In this document: piece by piece, positions 9,039 through 15,447 of the stretch
How positions within the stretch are numbered: the stretch's first letter is position 1
Layout: each line of letters starts with the position of its first letter
DNA from: Bordetella parapertussis
Lineage (GTDB): Bacteria > Pseudomonadota > Gammaproteobacteria > Burkholderiales > Burkholderiaceae_C
Reading direction: 5' to 3'
Length of the DNA stretch: 46,427 nucleotides
NCBI GenBank assembly: GCA_945878065.1
Contig: CAMDXA010000016.1
Span: forward strand, 1 to 46,427
The notes under the pieces: generated by a model
The model's database searches: none
The model's input: the letters and a program-made list of their open reading frames with translations, nothing else
Told to the model about the DNA's origin: nothing
Translations under genes and position numbers: made by a program

Positions 9039-10778
9039 ATGACGACTTCCCCACCCCGCAAAAAACCCGAAGAACTCCGCAGCCAACAATGGTTCGGCCG
9101 CCAGGACCGCGATGGCTTTGCCTACCGCAGCTGGGTCAAGGGCAAGGGCGTGCCGCACGACCAGTTCGATGGTCGCCCTGTCATCGGCATTTGCAACACC
9201 TTCAGCGAATTGACGCCTTGCAATTCGCATTTCCGCACACTGGCCGAACAGGTCAAGATCGGTGTCTACGAAGCCGGTGGTTTCCCGCTGGAGTTCCCGG
9301 TGATGTCATTGGGCGAAACCCTGTTGCGCCCCACCGCCATGCTCTACCGCAACCTGGCCAGCATGGACGTTGAAGAAAGCATTCGCGGCAACCCCATCGA
9401 CGGCGTGGTGCTGCTCATGGGCTGCGACAAAACCACCCCTTCGCTCATCATGGGTGCAGCCAGCGTGGATTTACCCACCATCGGTGTCAGCGGCGGCCCC
9501 ATGCTCAATGGCAAATGGCGCGGCCAAGAGTTGGGCTCGGGCACCGGCATGTGGAGCATGAGCGAGCAAGTACGCGCAGGCACTTTGAAGCTGGCCGATT
9601 TCTTTGAGGCTGAGAGCTGCATGCACCGCAGCCACGGCCACTGCATGACCATGGGCACGGCCTCTACCATGGCTTGCATGGTGGAAGCGTTGGGCGTGGG
9701 CTTGCCAGGTAACGCGGCCTACCCGGCTGTAGATGGCCGTCGCAATGTGCTGGCCCGCAACGCAGGCAGACGCATCGTGGAGATGGTGCACACCGACCAA
9801 AAACTCTCCAGCGTGCTGACACGCGAAGCATTTGAAAACGCCATCAAAACACTGGCTGCGATTGGCGGCTCTACCAATGCCGTGGTGCACTTGATTGCTA
9901 TTGCTGGACGACTTGGCGTACCACTCAGCTTGGACGACTTTGATCGCCTGGCTTCCGAGTTGCCTTGTTTACTCAACTTGCAACCCTCGGGCGACCATTT
10001 GATGGAAGACTTTTGCTACGCCGGTGGCTTGCAAGTGGTGATGAAGGAAATTGCACATTTGTTGCACACCAGTATCGTGACCACCAGCGGCCACAGCGTG
10101 GCAGACAACATGGCCGAAGCAGTGAACTACGACGAGCGGGTCATCAAGTCATTTGACAAACCGTTCAAAGACAAAGCGGGCATTGCCATCTTGCGCGGCA
10201 ACCTGGCCGAGCGCGGCGCGGTCATCAAACCGAGCGCAGCTTCACCGCATTTGATGGTGCACACCGGACGCGCCGTGGTGTTTGAAAACATCGACGACTT
10301 CCACGCCCGCATTGACGACGAAAACCTGGACGTGGACGAGAACTGCGTGCTGGTGCTAAAAAATTGCGGCCCCAAAGGCTACCCCGGCATGGCCGAGGTG
10401 GGCAATATGCCGCTGCCGCCCAAGGTGCTGCGCAAAGGCATCACCGACATGGTGCGCATCAGCGATGCACGCATGAGCGGCACGGCTTACGGCACTGTGG
10501 TTTTGCATGCTGTGCCGGAGGCGGCGGCAGGCGGCACGCTGGCCTTGGTGCACAACGGCGACATGATCGAGTTGAATGTGCCTGAACGCAGAATTCAGTT
10601 GCTGGTCAGCGATGAAGAACTGGCCAAGCGACGCGCGGCATGGACGGCGCCAGCACCGGCGCTGGATTCGGGTTATTGGAAGCTGTACATAGACCATGTG
10701 ACGCAGGCAGACGAAGGCGCGGACTTGGACTTTTTGCGTGGCAAGCGTGGGTCTTTTGTGCCTAAAGATAACCACTGA
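9039..10778 (+). CDS. IlvD/Edd family dehydratase, arabonate/xylonate dehydratase-like
   Basis: The 579-residue protein is a full-length IlvD/Edd [Fe-S] dehydratase. Three cysteines suited to cluster binding are Cys61 (SELTPCN), Cys129 (GCDKTTPS) and Cys202 (SHGHCMTMG); Lys131 matches the carbamylated Mg2+-binding lysine. From memory, Rhizobium L-arabinonate dehydratase is also 579 residues with Cys59/127/200, so the offset is constant at two. That supports a C5 sugar-acid dehydratase (2-keto-3-deoxy acid product) over the valine/isoleucine enzyme IlvD. KGITDMVRISDARMSGTAYG carries the C-terminal catalytic Ser region. It is followed by a strong hairpin at 10787-10844 and then by the integron-like island. 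Confidence 0.9.
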   Translation: MTTSPPRKKPEELRSQQWFGRQDRDGFAYRSWVKGKGVPHDQFDGRPVIGICNTFSELTPCNSHFRTLAEQVKIGVYEAGGFPLEFPVMSLGETLLRPTAMLYRNLASMDVEESIRGNPIDGVVLLMGCDKTTPSLIMGAASVDLPTIGVSGGPMLNGKWRGQELGSGTGMWSMSEQVRAGTLKLADFFEAESCMHRSHGHCMTMGTASTMACMVEALGVGLPGNAAYPAVDGRRNVLARNAGRRIVEMVHTDQKLSSVLTREAFENAIKTLAAIGGSTNAVVHLIAIAGRLGVPLSLDDFDRLASELPCLLNLQPSGDHLMEDFCYAGGLQVVMKEIAHLLHTSIVTTSGHSVADNMAEAVNYDERVIKSFDKPFKDKAGIAILRGNLAERGAVIKPSAASPHLMVHTGRAVVFENIDDFHARIDDENLDVDENCVLVLKNCGPKGYPGMAEVGNMPLPPKVLRKGITDMVRISDARMSGTAYGTVVLHAVPEAAAGGTLALVHNGDMIELNVPERRIQLLVSDEELAKRRAAWTAPAPALDSGYWKLYIDHVTQADEGADLDFLRGKRGSFVPKDNH

Positions 10779-10786
10779 GAGCTCAC

Positions 10787-10844
10787 GTCACACCCCGGCC
10801 TCGCCTCCACGCTTGCGCAACGTCGGCTACGGCCGGGCTGTGAC
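10787..10844. terminator. Large hairpin after the dehydratase gene
   Basis: GTCACACCCCGGCC (10787-10800) pairs with GGCCGGGCTGTGAC (10831-10844) with one internal mismatch, leaving a 30-nt loop that includes the palindrome TTGCGCAA. It lies 9 bp after the dehydratase stop. There is no T-run, so termination may be rho-dependent or the element may be a folded repeat. It contains the left copy of the 34-bp inverted repeat that flanks the island. Confidence 0.45.
10794..10827 (-). repeat. Left copy of the 34-bp inverted repeat flanking the island
   Basis: The reverse complement of these 34 bp matches 16652-16685 at 32 of 34 positions. The two copies face each other across 5.9 kb containing the whole relic integron and the Phd/ParE pair. 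A shorter related stretch (GTCGGCTACGG...) recurs at about 10899-10920. In the + reading the copy could encode PASPPRLRNVG, and the right copy in the - reading encodes PASPSRLRNVG, so the pair may descend from a coding fragment or a dispersed repeat. Confidence 0.7.
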
Positions 10845-10848
10845 ATTC

Positions 10849-10935
10849 GCCTAAAGTGGAATTAACTTTCTCCGGCAATTACATTCGCGCCATCGCAATG
10901 TCGGCTACGGACGGACTGTGGCGCTCGGGTTAGGC
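10849..10935 (-). repeat. attC-like site 5 (after GNAT cassette)
   Basis: On the - strand it begins with a perfect inverse core GCCTAAC (10935-10929), inside which the GNAT stop codon TAA lies, and ends at CTTTAGGC (10856-10849). That end resembles the degenerate right end of attC 4 (CTTTTAGGC). The left half is convincing and the right core has lost the GTT triplet, so this site may be inactive. Length 87 bp. Confidence 0.5.
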
Positions 10936-11445
10936 TTCACTTGGGTGACGGTAGACATGCCAAGGTGAACCTCGAAACTCCATGGTCTTCTCATGGTTTG
11001 CGCCCACTGCAACGGCTAAGCGGATGGAGGGCTCGTTCTCGGCATTGATAAAGCTGATAGGCGCTTTGTTGCCAAGGTGTCTGTAAGCGGGCGACTGAAT
11101 GGCTCGCACCGCTTCAGATGCGTACCCTTTGCCCCAAAACTGCCGAGACAGGGCCCATTTGATTTCCGGTTCAGGCCAGTCGTTCGGATACCAGAGACCA
11201 ACCGCGCCAATGACTTTGCCGGTGTTTGCTTCAACGGCAGCGAACGGCCCATACCCTCGGATTGTCCAGTGGCCCACCATGCTGCACATGGCTCTCCAGC
11301 TCTCACCTTCAGTCAGCGCACGTCGGAAGGTGAACTTGGTGCATTCGGGATCGCTGTAGTGCTCATGCAGAGACACCCAGTCGTCGTGCTTGAACTGTCG
11401 AAGCTGCAGTCTTGCCGTTTGGAGATTGGTCGGGAAGAGGGCCAT
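10930..11445 (-). CDS. GNAT family N-acetyltransferase (RimJ/RimL-like), integron cassette gene
   Basis: From ATG 11445 the product is 171 residues: MALFPTNLQTARLQLRQFK opens the GNAT beta1, the central KVIGAVGLWYPNDWPEPEI and WGKGYASEAVRAI (acetyl-CoA pyrophosphate loop, R/Q-x-x-G-x-G/A pattern as GKGYAS) follow, and FINAENEPSIRLAVAVGA is the beta5/alpha4 segment. It resembles RimJ/RimL-type acetyltransferases that acetylate protein N-termini or small molecules; the substrate is unknown. The open frame extends to 11604, but those codons overlap higA and have no family match. The stop codon lies in the attC inverse core. No attC separates it from higBA, only 20 bp, so all three genes may form one cassette. 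Confidence 0.8.
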   Translation of the reverse strand: MALFPTNLQTARLQLRQFKHDDWVSLHEHYSDPECTKFTFRRALTEGESWRAMCSMVGHWTIRGYGPFAAVEANTGKVIGAVGLWYPNDWPEPEIKWALSRQFWGKGYASEAVRAIQSPAYRHLGNKAPISFINAENEPSIRLAVAVGANHEKTMEFRGSPWHVYRHPSEA

Positions 11446-11465
11446 CAGTATGGACTTAGCAAGCC

Positions 11466-11792
11466 CTAAGGCATTGACGCCGCAAGCAAGGAACAGCGAG
11501 GAATAAGCGCCAGTTCCTCTTGCATGGATTCCCTGGCCAGGGCCGTGTCGTAGCTGGCTTGGCCGCGAAGCCACCAACCATCGCTCAGGCCAAAGTAACG
11601 GCACAAGCGGAGGTCGGTATCCGCCGTGACAGACCTTTTGCCGGCCACGATGTCGCCGATGCGTTGCGGCGGAACGCCAATGTCTTTAGCTAGCCGGTAT
11701 TTGGTCAGGCCCAATGGCTTCAAAAACTCTTCTTCGAGCATCTCGCCTGGCGAGACGGGGGGGACGGGGGGGACGGGGGGGACGGTACGCAT
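11466..11792 (-). CDS. higA: HigA family antitoxin (HTH-XRE)
   Basis: The 108-residue protein has the HigA helix-turn-helix: PGEMLEEEFLKPLGLTKYRL, AKDIGVPPQRIGDIVAGKRSV, TADTDLRLCRYFGLSDGWWL. It should bind HigB toxin and the operon promoter. It follows higB with a 12-bp gap, the usual inverted order of higBA, and has AAAGGAA before its ATG. The N-terminus is odd: three VPP repeats encoded by three C7 homopolymers (11757-11781). A second ATG (GEM, about residue 18) lies after the repeats and would give a normal-length HTH core if slippage broke the upstream frame. Confidence 0.9.
   Translation of the reverse strand: MRTVPPVPPVPPVSPGEMLEEEFLKPLGLTKYRLAKDIGVPPQRIGDIVAGKRSVTADTDLRLCRYFGLSDGWWLRGQASYDTALARESMQEELALIPRCSLLAASMP
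11757..11781 (+). repeat. Three G7 tracts in 9-bp tandem array inside higA
   Basis: GGGGGGG occurs at 11757-11763, 11766-11772 and 11775-11781, separated by AC each time, forming a 9-bp tandem repeat near the 5' end of the antitoxin gene. Changing the number of units keeps frame (Val-Pro-Pro each), while slippage within any one tract shifts it. This has the form of a contingency locus. Confidence 0.85.
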
Positions 11793-11804
11793 TTCAATGT
11801 TCCT

Positions 11805-12086
11805 TTAGTGATAGTCCACGATTTCAACGTCAGCAGCGCCGTCCTGGGTCCAGACGAAGCACAAGCGCCACTGGCTATTGATTCGAATGCTGTGCTGGCC
11901 CTTCCGTTCATCCTTCAGTGCCTCCAGACCATTTCCTGGTGGCACCTTGAGGTCATCCAGAACTATGGACCAGTCCAACTGGGCAAGCTTGCGAAGTGCC
12001 GGGCGCTCGATATTGACCCAGCGCCTTACCCGACGGCCTTCGAAAAGTGCCTTGGTGTCCTTGCATTTGAAGCTCTTGATCGCCAT
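11805..12086 (-). CDS. higB: HigB/RelE family toxin
   Basis: The 93-residue protein matches the HigB (plasmid maintenance killer) family over its full length: IKSFKCKDTKALFEGRRVRRWVNIE, LRKLAQLD, LKVPPGNGLEALKDERKGQ, SIRINSQWRLCFVW and VEIVDYH. HigB toxins cleave translated mRNA on the ribosome. ATG 12086 gives the exact family start. A near-consensus sigma70 promoter places transcription at about the first base of this ATG, so the mRNA may be leaderless. The pair lies downstream of attC 4 and shares a transcript with higA and perhaps the GNAT gene. Toxin-antitoxin cassettes with their own promoters are common in integrons and stabilise the array. Confidence 0.92.
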   Translation of the reverse strand: MAIKSFKCKDTKALFEGRRVRRWVNIERPALRKLAQLDWSIVLDDLKVPPGNGLEALKDERKGQHSIRINSQWRLCFVWTQDGAADVEIVDYH

Positions 12087-12092
12087 TGCCGA

Positions 12093-12121
12093 ATATTAAC
12101 GAGGCGCGTTCATAGTGTCAA
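12093..12121 (-). promoter_or_regulatory. Sigma70 promoter of higBA
   Basis: On the - strand TTGACA (12121-12116), a 17-bp spacer and TATAAT-like TAATAT (12098-12093) form a near-perfect promoter. The expected start point, seven bases past the -10, falls on 12086, the A of the higB ATG, so the toxin mRNA would have no leader. Confidence 0.85.
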
Positions 12122-12130
12122 GTAAGGTTC

Positions 12131-12260
12131 GCCTAAAAGTTCGAGTTAAGCAGGTACCGACGTTCGGACGCCAGGCCCAGGCTGGCGAAAATGTACACCG
12201 TACCTGTGGCCTTGGCCTGGTGGCCCACCGTTGGCGATCCGCTTGAGCGAGGGGTTATGC
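12131..12260 (-). repeat. attC-like site 4 (after GIY-YIG cassette)
   Basis: On the - strand it starts GCATAACCCCTCGCTCAAGC (R'' and L'' boxes) and ends GCTTAACTCGAAC followed by TTTTAGGC (L' and R'). This follows the canonical pattern TAAC-N-TCGTTCAAGC ... GCTTAACTCAAGCGTTAGGC. The core triplet GTT reads TTT, a possible inactivating change. Length 130 bp, within the known 55-145 range; the centre is GC-rich and self-complementary. Confidence 0.72.
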
Positions 12261-12292
12261 TTCACTGACGGCTGCGTGTGACTGCTTGATCT

Positions 12293-13021
12293 TCAAAACA
12301 TGCCCCAGCCGCGGCGGCGAACAGCAGACCGGCGCACGTTGCCCGGATAGGCGTTGTGAAGATCCTTCCGCCGTGCCAGCAATGCTTCCAAATCCGCGCT
12401 GCACTTGGCCAAGTCGTCAATGGCCCTTGCTACCGCGGAAGTCGCGATTTCGACTTGCTTTGCGTTCTCGAGGTCTTCTGGGCGATCCGTACGACCAAAG
12501 AGCGCACGCAGGAAGCTAACAGACTGGGTCTGTCGCGATTTGGCCAAGAGAAGTTGAGACCTCGCTTCGGTGAGGACCTTGTTCTTGCTGCGAACAGTAT
12601 CTTCAGCTGCAGAAACTTGCGACTTCACCGCTTGTAGTTCTGTGTAGATGGCCGCAGACGCCGAGAATCGTGGCGCACGTGCAGCCTGCGCTGCGGCGTG
12701 TGTTTCGACAAGCTCCGCGTCCACGATGTTGAATGCTAGTCCTCTTGCCTTATAGGTTCGAATGAGTTCATGTTCCCTCTCGTGGAGCCACTTCTGAAGC
12801 TGTACGGGCTGAAGGTATGTGGGGGCGACTTCCAGTTCCAGGAACTCAAAGGCCAATTCGCCATCCGAATCCCACACCACTTGCAGGCGTGGATTGTGGT
12901 GTACTCCGGCGACTAAGGCTTCTCGGTGTTGCTCCCAGCGGCGCTCAAAGCTATTGGTTTGACCGAAGTACCGTCGGCCCGAGAGCACATGAACTAAGGC
13001 GTAGATGCCAGCGCGATCCAT
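12293..13021 (-). CDS. GIY-YIG nuclease domain protein with C-terminal coiled coil, cassette gene
   Basis: Residues 5-98 form a GIY-YIG nuclease domain: GIY at 5-7, YFG at 18-20, Arg27/28, His32, catalytic Glu83 (HEREHELI) and Asn98. Residues about 120-220 are rich in Ala, Glu, Lys and Arg with heptad spacing and look like a coiled coil; the tail is basic. All catalytic positions are present, so a DNA-cleaving enzyme is likely. Its partner or target is unknown. ATG 13021 lies 7 nt after the recombination core of attC 3, and the stop is 33 bp before attC 4, so this is a complete single-gene cassette. A homing-type role is possible, but no intron or intein is present. Confidence 0.8.
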   Translation of the reverse strand: MDRAGIYALVHVLSGRRYFGQTNSFERRWEQHREALVAGVHHNPRLQVVWDSDGELAFEFLELEVAPTYLQPVQLQKWLHEREHELIRTYKARGLAFNIVDAELVETHAAAQAARAPRFSASAAIYTELQAVKSQVSAAEDTVRSKNKVLTEARSQLLLAKSRQTQSVSFLRALFGRTDRPEDLENAKQVEIATSAVARAIDDLAKCSADLEALLARRKDLHNAYPGNVRRSAVRRRGWGMF

Positions 13022-13028
13022 TTGTGAA

Positions 13029-13115
13029 GCCTAACGTAGAGCTAACCGGCGCTGCGCGGCTTTATCGTGCAGCGTCCAGCGACCGAAGGGAGCAAGGTTG
13101 AGCGCCAAGTTATGT
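13029..13115 (-). repeat. attC site 3 (after Mrr-like cassette)
   Basis: On the - strand: R'' ACATAAC (13115-13109), L'' about GCTCAACC, a central stem CGCTGC/GCAGCG, L' about GGTTAGC and a perfect core R' GTTAGGC (13035-13029). L'' has one extra base relative to L', matching the extrahelical base that gives attC sites their polarity. This is the best-formed site in the array. The stop codon of the Mrr-like gene is within R''. Confidence 0.85.
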
Positions 13116-13859
13116 TGCATACCTGTCCCGCAACACTCTAAATTCTGCGAGGGCCGTCTCGCCATAGGCCACGGAGGCATCCAGTAGCTCTCTGTACGCA
13201 GTTTCATCAAGGATGTGATCCGGGATCGTGCCAAGAATAGGGTCTGGCTTGAGTCTGGCACGCAACGGGAGCGCGGAAATCGGCTCTTTCCGGAGCATGC
13301 GGCTGTATGGCCCAAGCGACTGCATGATCATTCCAAACAAGTCATACTTTTCCTTCAATGAGAAATACTTGTCCTTGTCGTTGTCACTCATCTTCTCAAA
13401 CCATGCAGGCAGGAAAGGTTCGACGTAAGTCATGAGGCCGTCAAGCTTCTCGTCAATCTGTTTCGTGAAGAACTCCTCGAACCAGCTTTCCTCGAAAATG
13501 TCTTGGAATTCCTCCCAAGTCACAAGCTTCAGGTTCGTGAGGTCGCTCGCATCCACTGCCCCCGATTGAAATCCTTCCATTGAGACTATGTAACCGATGT
13601 TGGCGCCGACCTCCTGTACTACGGTTCGAAACCCATGGACTACCGTTTGCGGGATGCGTGATTTCCAGTACTTGCACTCGCAAACGATTGCGTACTTCCT
13701 CCCCCGAACCGTTTCTTCGGCGTAGACGTCGAGTTCCACAAAACCGCGTGCTGACTTAATCTTCCTCTCGACTTCGACGCCAAAACCGCACTCTTCGAGA
13801 ATGCGGCCTACCTCGGTCTGCAGTGACTGCCAAGTATCAGGCGCGTTACGGGTGATCAT
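13110..13859 (-). CDS. Mrr-like restriction endonuclease, cassette gene
   Basis: The N-terminal about 120 residues show a PD-(D/E)XK nuclease of the Mrr_cat type: SLQTEVGRILEECGFGVEVE helix, Asp44 in FVELDVYAE, Glu61-Cys-Lys63 in CECKYWK, then the QEVGANIGYIVSMEGFQSGA block characteristic of Mrr-like enzymes. The C-terminal about 130 residues are alpha-helical and acidic, of unknown class. It should cut DNA, perhaps modified or foreign DNA. ATG 13859 is only 3 nt after the core site of attC 2 and no ribosome site fits between, while the stop lies in attC 3: a compact cassette. Phage defence is inferred, not shown. No methylase is adjacent, which fits a type IV-like enzyme. Confidence 0.8.
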   Translation of the reverse strand: MITRNAPDTWQSLQTEVGRILEECGFGVEVERKIKSARGFVELDVYAEETVRGRKYAIVCECKYWKSRIPQTVVHGFRTVVQEVGANIGYIVSMEGFQSGAVDASDLTNLKLVTWEEFQDIFEESWFEEFFTKQIDEKLDGLMTYVEPFLPAWFEKMSDNDKDKYFSLKEKYDLFGMIMQSLGPYSRMLRKEPISALPLRARLKPDPILGTIPDHILDETAYRELLDASVAYGETALAEFRVLRDRYAT

Positions 13860-13862
13860 GCG

Positions 13863-13920
13863 ACATAACGTTTTAATTAAGGGGTGCCGTTAGGCGTCCT
13901 GTTGAAAGAGGATGTTAGGT
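13863..13920 (-). repeat. attC-like site 2 (after DUF6680 cassette)
   Basis: On the - strand: R'' ACCTAAC (13920-13914) containing the stop of the DUF6680 gene, L'' about TTTCAACAGG, then CTTAATTAAAAC and R' GTTATGT (13869-13863). At 58 bp it is near the minimum for attC. The R' core deviates (GTTATGT instead of GTTRRRY) and L' is weak, so function is uncertain. Confidence 0.58.
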
Positions 13921-14436
13921 TTGATCGTTTTGAGGCGGAAGATTTGTAACCCACATCGGAAGCGAACGTTTGCCACTGAGGATTTCTGCGAGAGATTTTC
14001 GAATCGTTCCTTGCTCGTTTTCGAGATCTCCGTAGCCATCTGGGTAGTAACACTGTGTCTTTATGTGCGTTTTGTCGAAATCGAAGCCAAGAAAGATGGC
14101 CATTGAGTGGAGCAACTCGACCAGCAATTCAACTCTACGGGAGCCCCAAGAATCTTTCGGATATGCCTTATCGCTCAGGTGATCAAGATACTGTTTCCAC
14201 TGGCGACGGATTTCGATTTCCTTCTTGGAATTGGCTTGGAAGACAACGTCTATGAGGTTCAATGATTCAACGTGGCGAGGATCAAGGTTGGCTGCACGCG
14301 TTGACATTAATGTTTTAAAGATTCGTAGTTGTTCATCACGAACTTGCCTACGCCGAGAAATGATCTCAGAAATCTGCAGTGCGATCAGTGGGGATAGCAA
14401 TGTTGCGAGGACAGTTAGCCAGTCTTTTAGATCCAC
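13915..14436 (-). CDS. DUF6680-like membrane-anchored protein, cassette gene
   Basis: I place the start at GTG 14436 because AAGGAGT (14447-14441) precedes it at good spacing and all codons beyond lie near or inside attC 1; this gives 173 residues. The protein opens VDLKDWLTVLATLLSPLIAL, one membrane helix, followed by QISEIISRRRQVRDEQLRIF and ANLDPRHVESLNLIDVVF, a pattern I associate with DUF6680. The rest is soluble and helical. The function is unknown; such single-span proteins are frequent in integrons and near defence genes. The stop codon sits in the inverse core of attC 2. The longer frame to 14541 is rejected as it translates attC DNA. Confidence 0.68.
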   Translation of the reverse strand: MDLKDWLTVLATLLSPLIALQISEIISRRRQVRDEQLRIFKTLMSTRAANLDPRHVESLNLIDVVFQANSKKEIEIRRQWKQYLDHLSDKAYPKDSWGSRRVELLVELLHSMAIFLGFDFDKTHIKTQCYYPDGYGDLENEQGTIRKSLAEILSGKRSLPMWVTNLPPQNDQT

Positions 14437-14480
14437 TTGAACTCCTTGATTTGTTTGTGATTGGTTGTGGGGGCCACTAA

Positions 14481-14595
14481 ACCTAACGTAAAAGTCACCG
14501 GCGCCGGAACACGAAGTGCGGAGGGCACCAACACTGGCCATGAAAATGGCGAAGCCTTAGCCAGTATTGGCGTCCGCGCGAACCGACAGTTAGAC
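14481..14595 (-). repeat. attC site 1 (after PD-(D/E)XK-like cassette)
   Basis: On the - strand: R'' GTCTAAC (14595-14589) with the stop codon inside it, a central stem CCAATACTGGC / GCCAGTGTTGG, and a right end GCGCCGGTGACTTTTAC followed by GTTAGGT (14487-14481). The right end closely resembles that of attC 3 (GCGCCGGTTAGCTCTAC, GTTAGGC). Length 115 bp. Confidence 0.82.
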
Positions 14596-15303
14596 CTCAA
14601 ACCCATAGCGATAATCCAATGGATTGACAAAGATGATTTTGTTAAAGGAGTGCTGTATGTTGGGCATGACTGACTCCTTGAAAAGGATCCGGTCTTCCTC
14701 CTCCATTCCGTAGTCGATGTGGTCGACAAGTAGGAGCCACCATTCAGGGTACTTGTGGCGGTGGGGAGCGATCTTTTTTTCCTTGTCGGCAATACAAATT
14801 CTTAGGTTTCGTTCAACCTCTGACATAATCCAGCCGCCGGAGTCTCCGTCACTGTAGCCGCCACGTATGAATGTGTATCCATGGTCTTTGCTCGCACGAA
14901 TCAGGTCAAGCTCGACCGATTCACTCACCTGAACTACTCGTTGTTTTCGTGAAGGGTCGAGCCTGAAGTCGTTCAGTACAACCTCAAGCTTGGAACGAAG
15001 GGTTGACCATGGTTCCACTGGCCGACTGAAGTCGATAGCTGCAAACCAAGTCTCCCCATCAGTGGAGGGGCCCAGCGACTTCAGAAGCCGTTCGAACTTT
15101 TGAACTAAGGGGATAGCAGTTTCCTCAAGCCCTCTCGTGTATCCAGAGGTGTCTTCATAGTTTTGGTTGAGCCTTCGAACTTCGACTGCGACTCTCTTGT
15201 TCACTAGAAAATCAGGGGTGACATTGCCATCGGGCTCGAACTCAACAACTTCGTGCCCGATGTGCTGCAAGTATTTTTCGGCGATGAGCTCTGCTGCGTT
15301 CAT
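14590..15303 (-). CDS. Hypothetical protein with PD-(D/E)XK-like N-terminus, first cassette
   Basis: The 237-residue protein has no family I can name. Residues 5-45 read like a restriction-endonuclease-like fold: helix with Glu9, then Asp31 in TPDFLVNKRVAVEVRR and Glu41-Val-Arg43, where the usual final Lys is Arg. A DHGYTFIRGGYSDGDSGGW segment and a WWLLLVDHIDYG strand follow. No membrane segment. The ATG at 15303 is 3 nt after a core site GTTAGAC (15313-15307), placing the gene first in the array next to the presumed attI. The DNA seems more AT-rich than its neighbours. A nuclease or nuclease-derived binding protein is a hypothesis only. Confidence 0.6.
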   Translation of the reverse strand: MNAAELIAEKYLQHIGHEVVEFEPDGNVTPDFLVNKRVAVEVRRLNQNYEDTSGYTRGLEETAIPLVQKFERLLKSLGPSTDGETWFAAIDFSRPVEPWSTLRSKLEVVLNDFRLDPSRKQRVVQVSESVELDLIRASKDHGYTFIRGGYSDGDSGGWIMSEVERNLRICIADKEKKIAPHRHKYPEWWLLLVDHIDYGMEEEDRILFKESVMPNIQHSFNKIIFVNPLDYRYGFEV

Positions 15304-15306
15304 GAG

Positions 15307-15447
15307 GTCTAACGTAACGCATCCCGCATAACCTGCGGGATAAAACCAAAGCAGTCGGATACATCCGCTGGCTCAAACTTCCTCAATCCGCTAACAGACT
15401 GGCTTTCTCGCGAATATGTTGTTTGAACGTACAGGTATAAATTTGTC
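15307..15447 (-). other. Presumed attI region of the relic integron
   Basis: Between the first cassette and intI there is one core site GTTAGAC (- strand 15313-15307) preceded by GCGTTAC and a hairpin CCCGCA-TAACC-TGCGGG (15322-15338). No matching RYYYAAC partner was found, so this is not an attC; a single-core site beside a divergent intI is where attI is expected. The intI promoter and a LexA-like box lie at its right end. Confidence 0.6.
15419..15434 (+). promoter_or_regulatory. LexA-like box in front of intI relic
   Basis: TTGTTTGAACGTACAG differs from CTGT-N8-ACAG by one base and is followed at once by TATAAA (15436-15441), a plausible -10 for the gene starting at 15448. SOS control by LexA is established for many integron integrases. 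The window's umuD box (45366-45381) has the same half-sites. Confidence 0.5.

Noticed and set aside
11446..11604. N-terminal extension of the GNAT protein
   Set aside because: The codons overlap higA and do not match GNAT proteins; the family start is at ATG 11445.
12131..13115. Reading the attC-like elements as REP or transcription terminators
   Set aside because: They share R and L box order, stop codons placed in the inverse core and a common right end, and no T-runs; these features fit attC sites better.
14437..14541. Upstream extension of the DUF6680 gene to ATG 14541
   Set aside because: The extension translates through attC 1; the GTG at 14436 has an AAGGAGT site and gives the family start.
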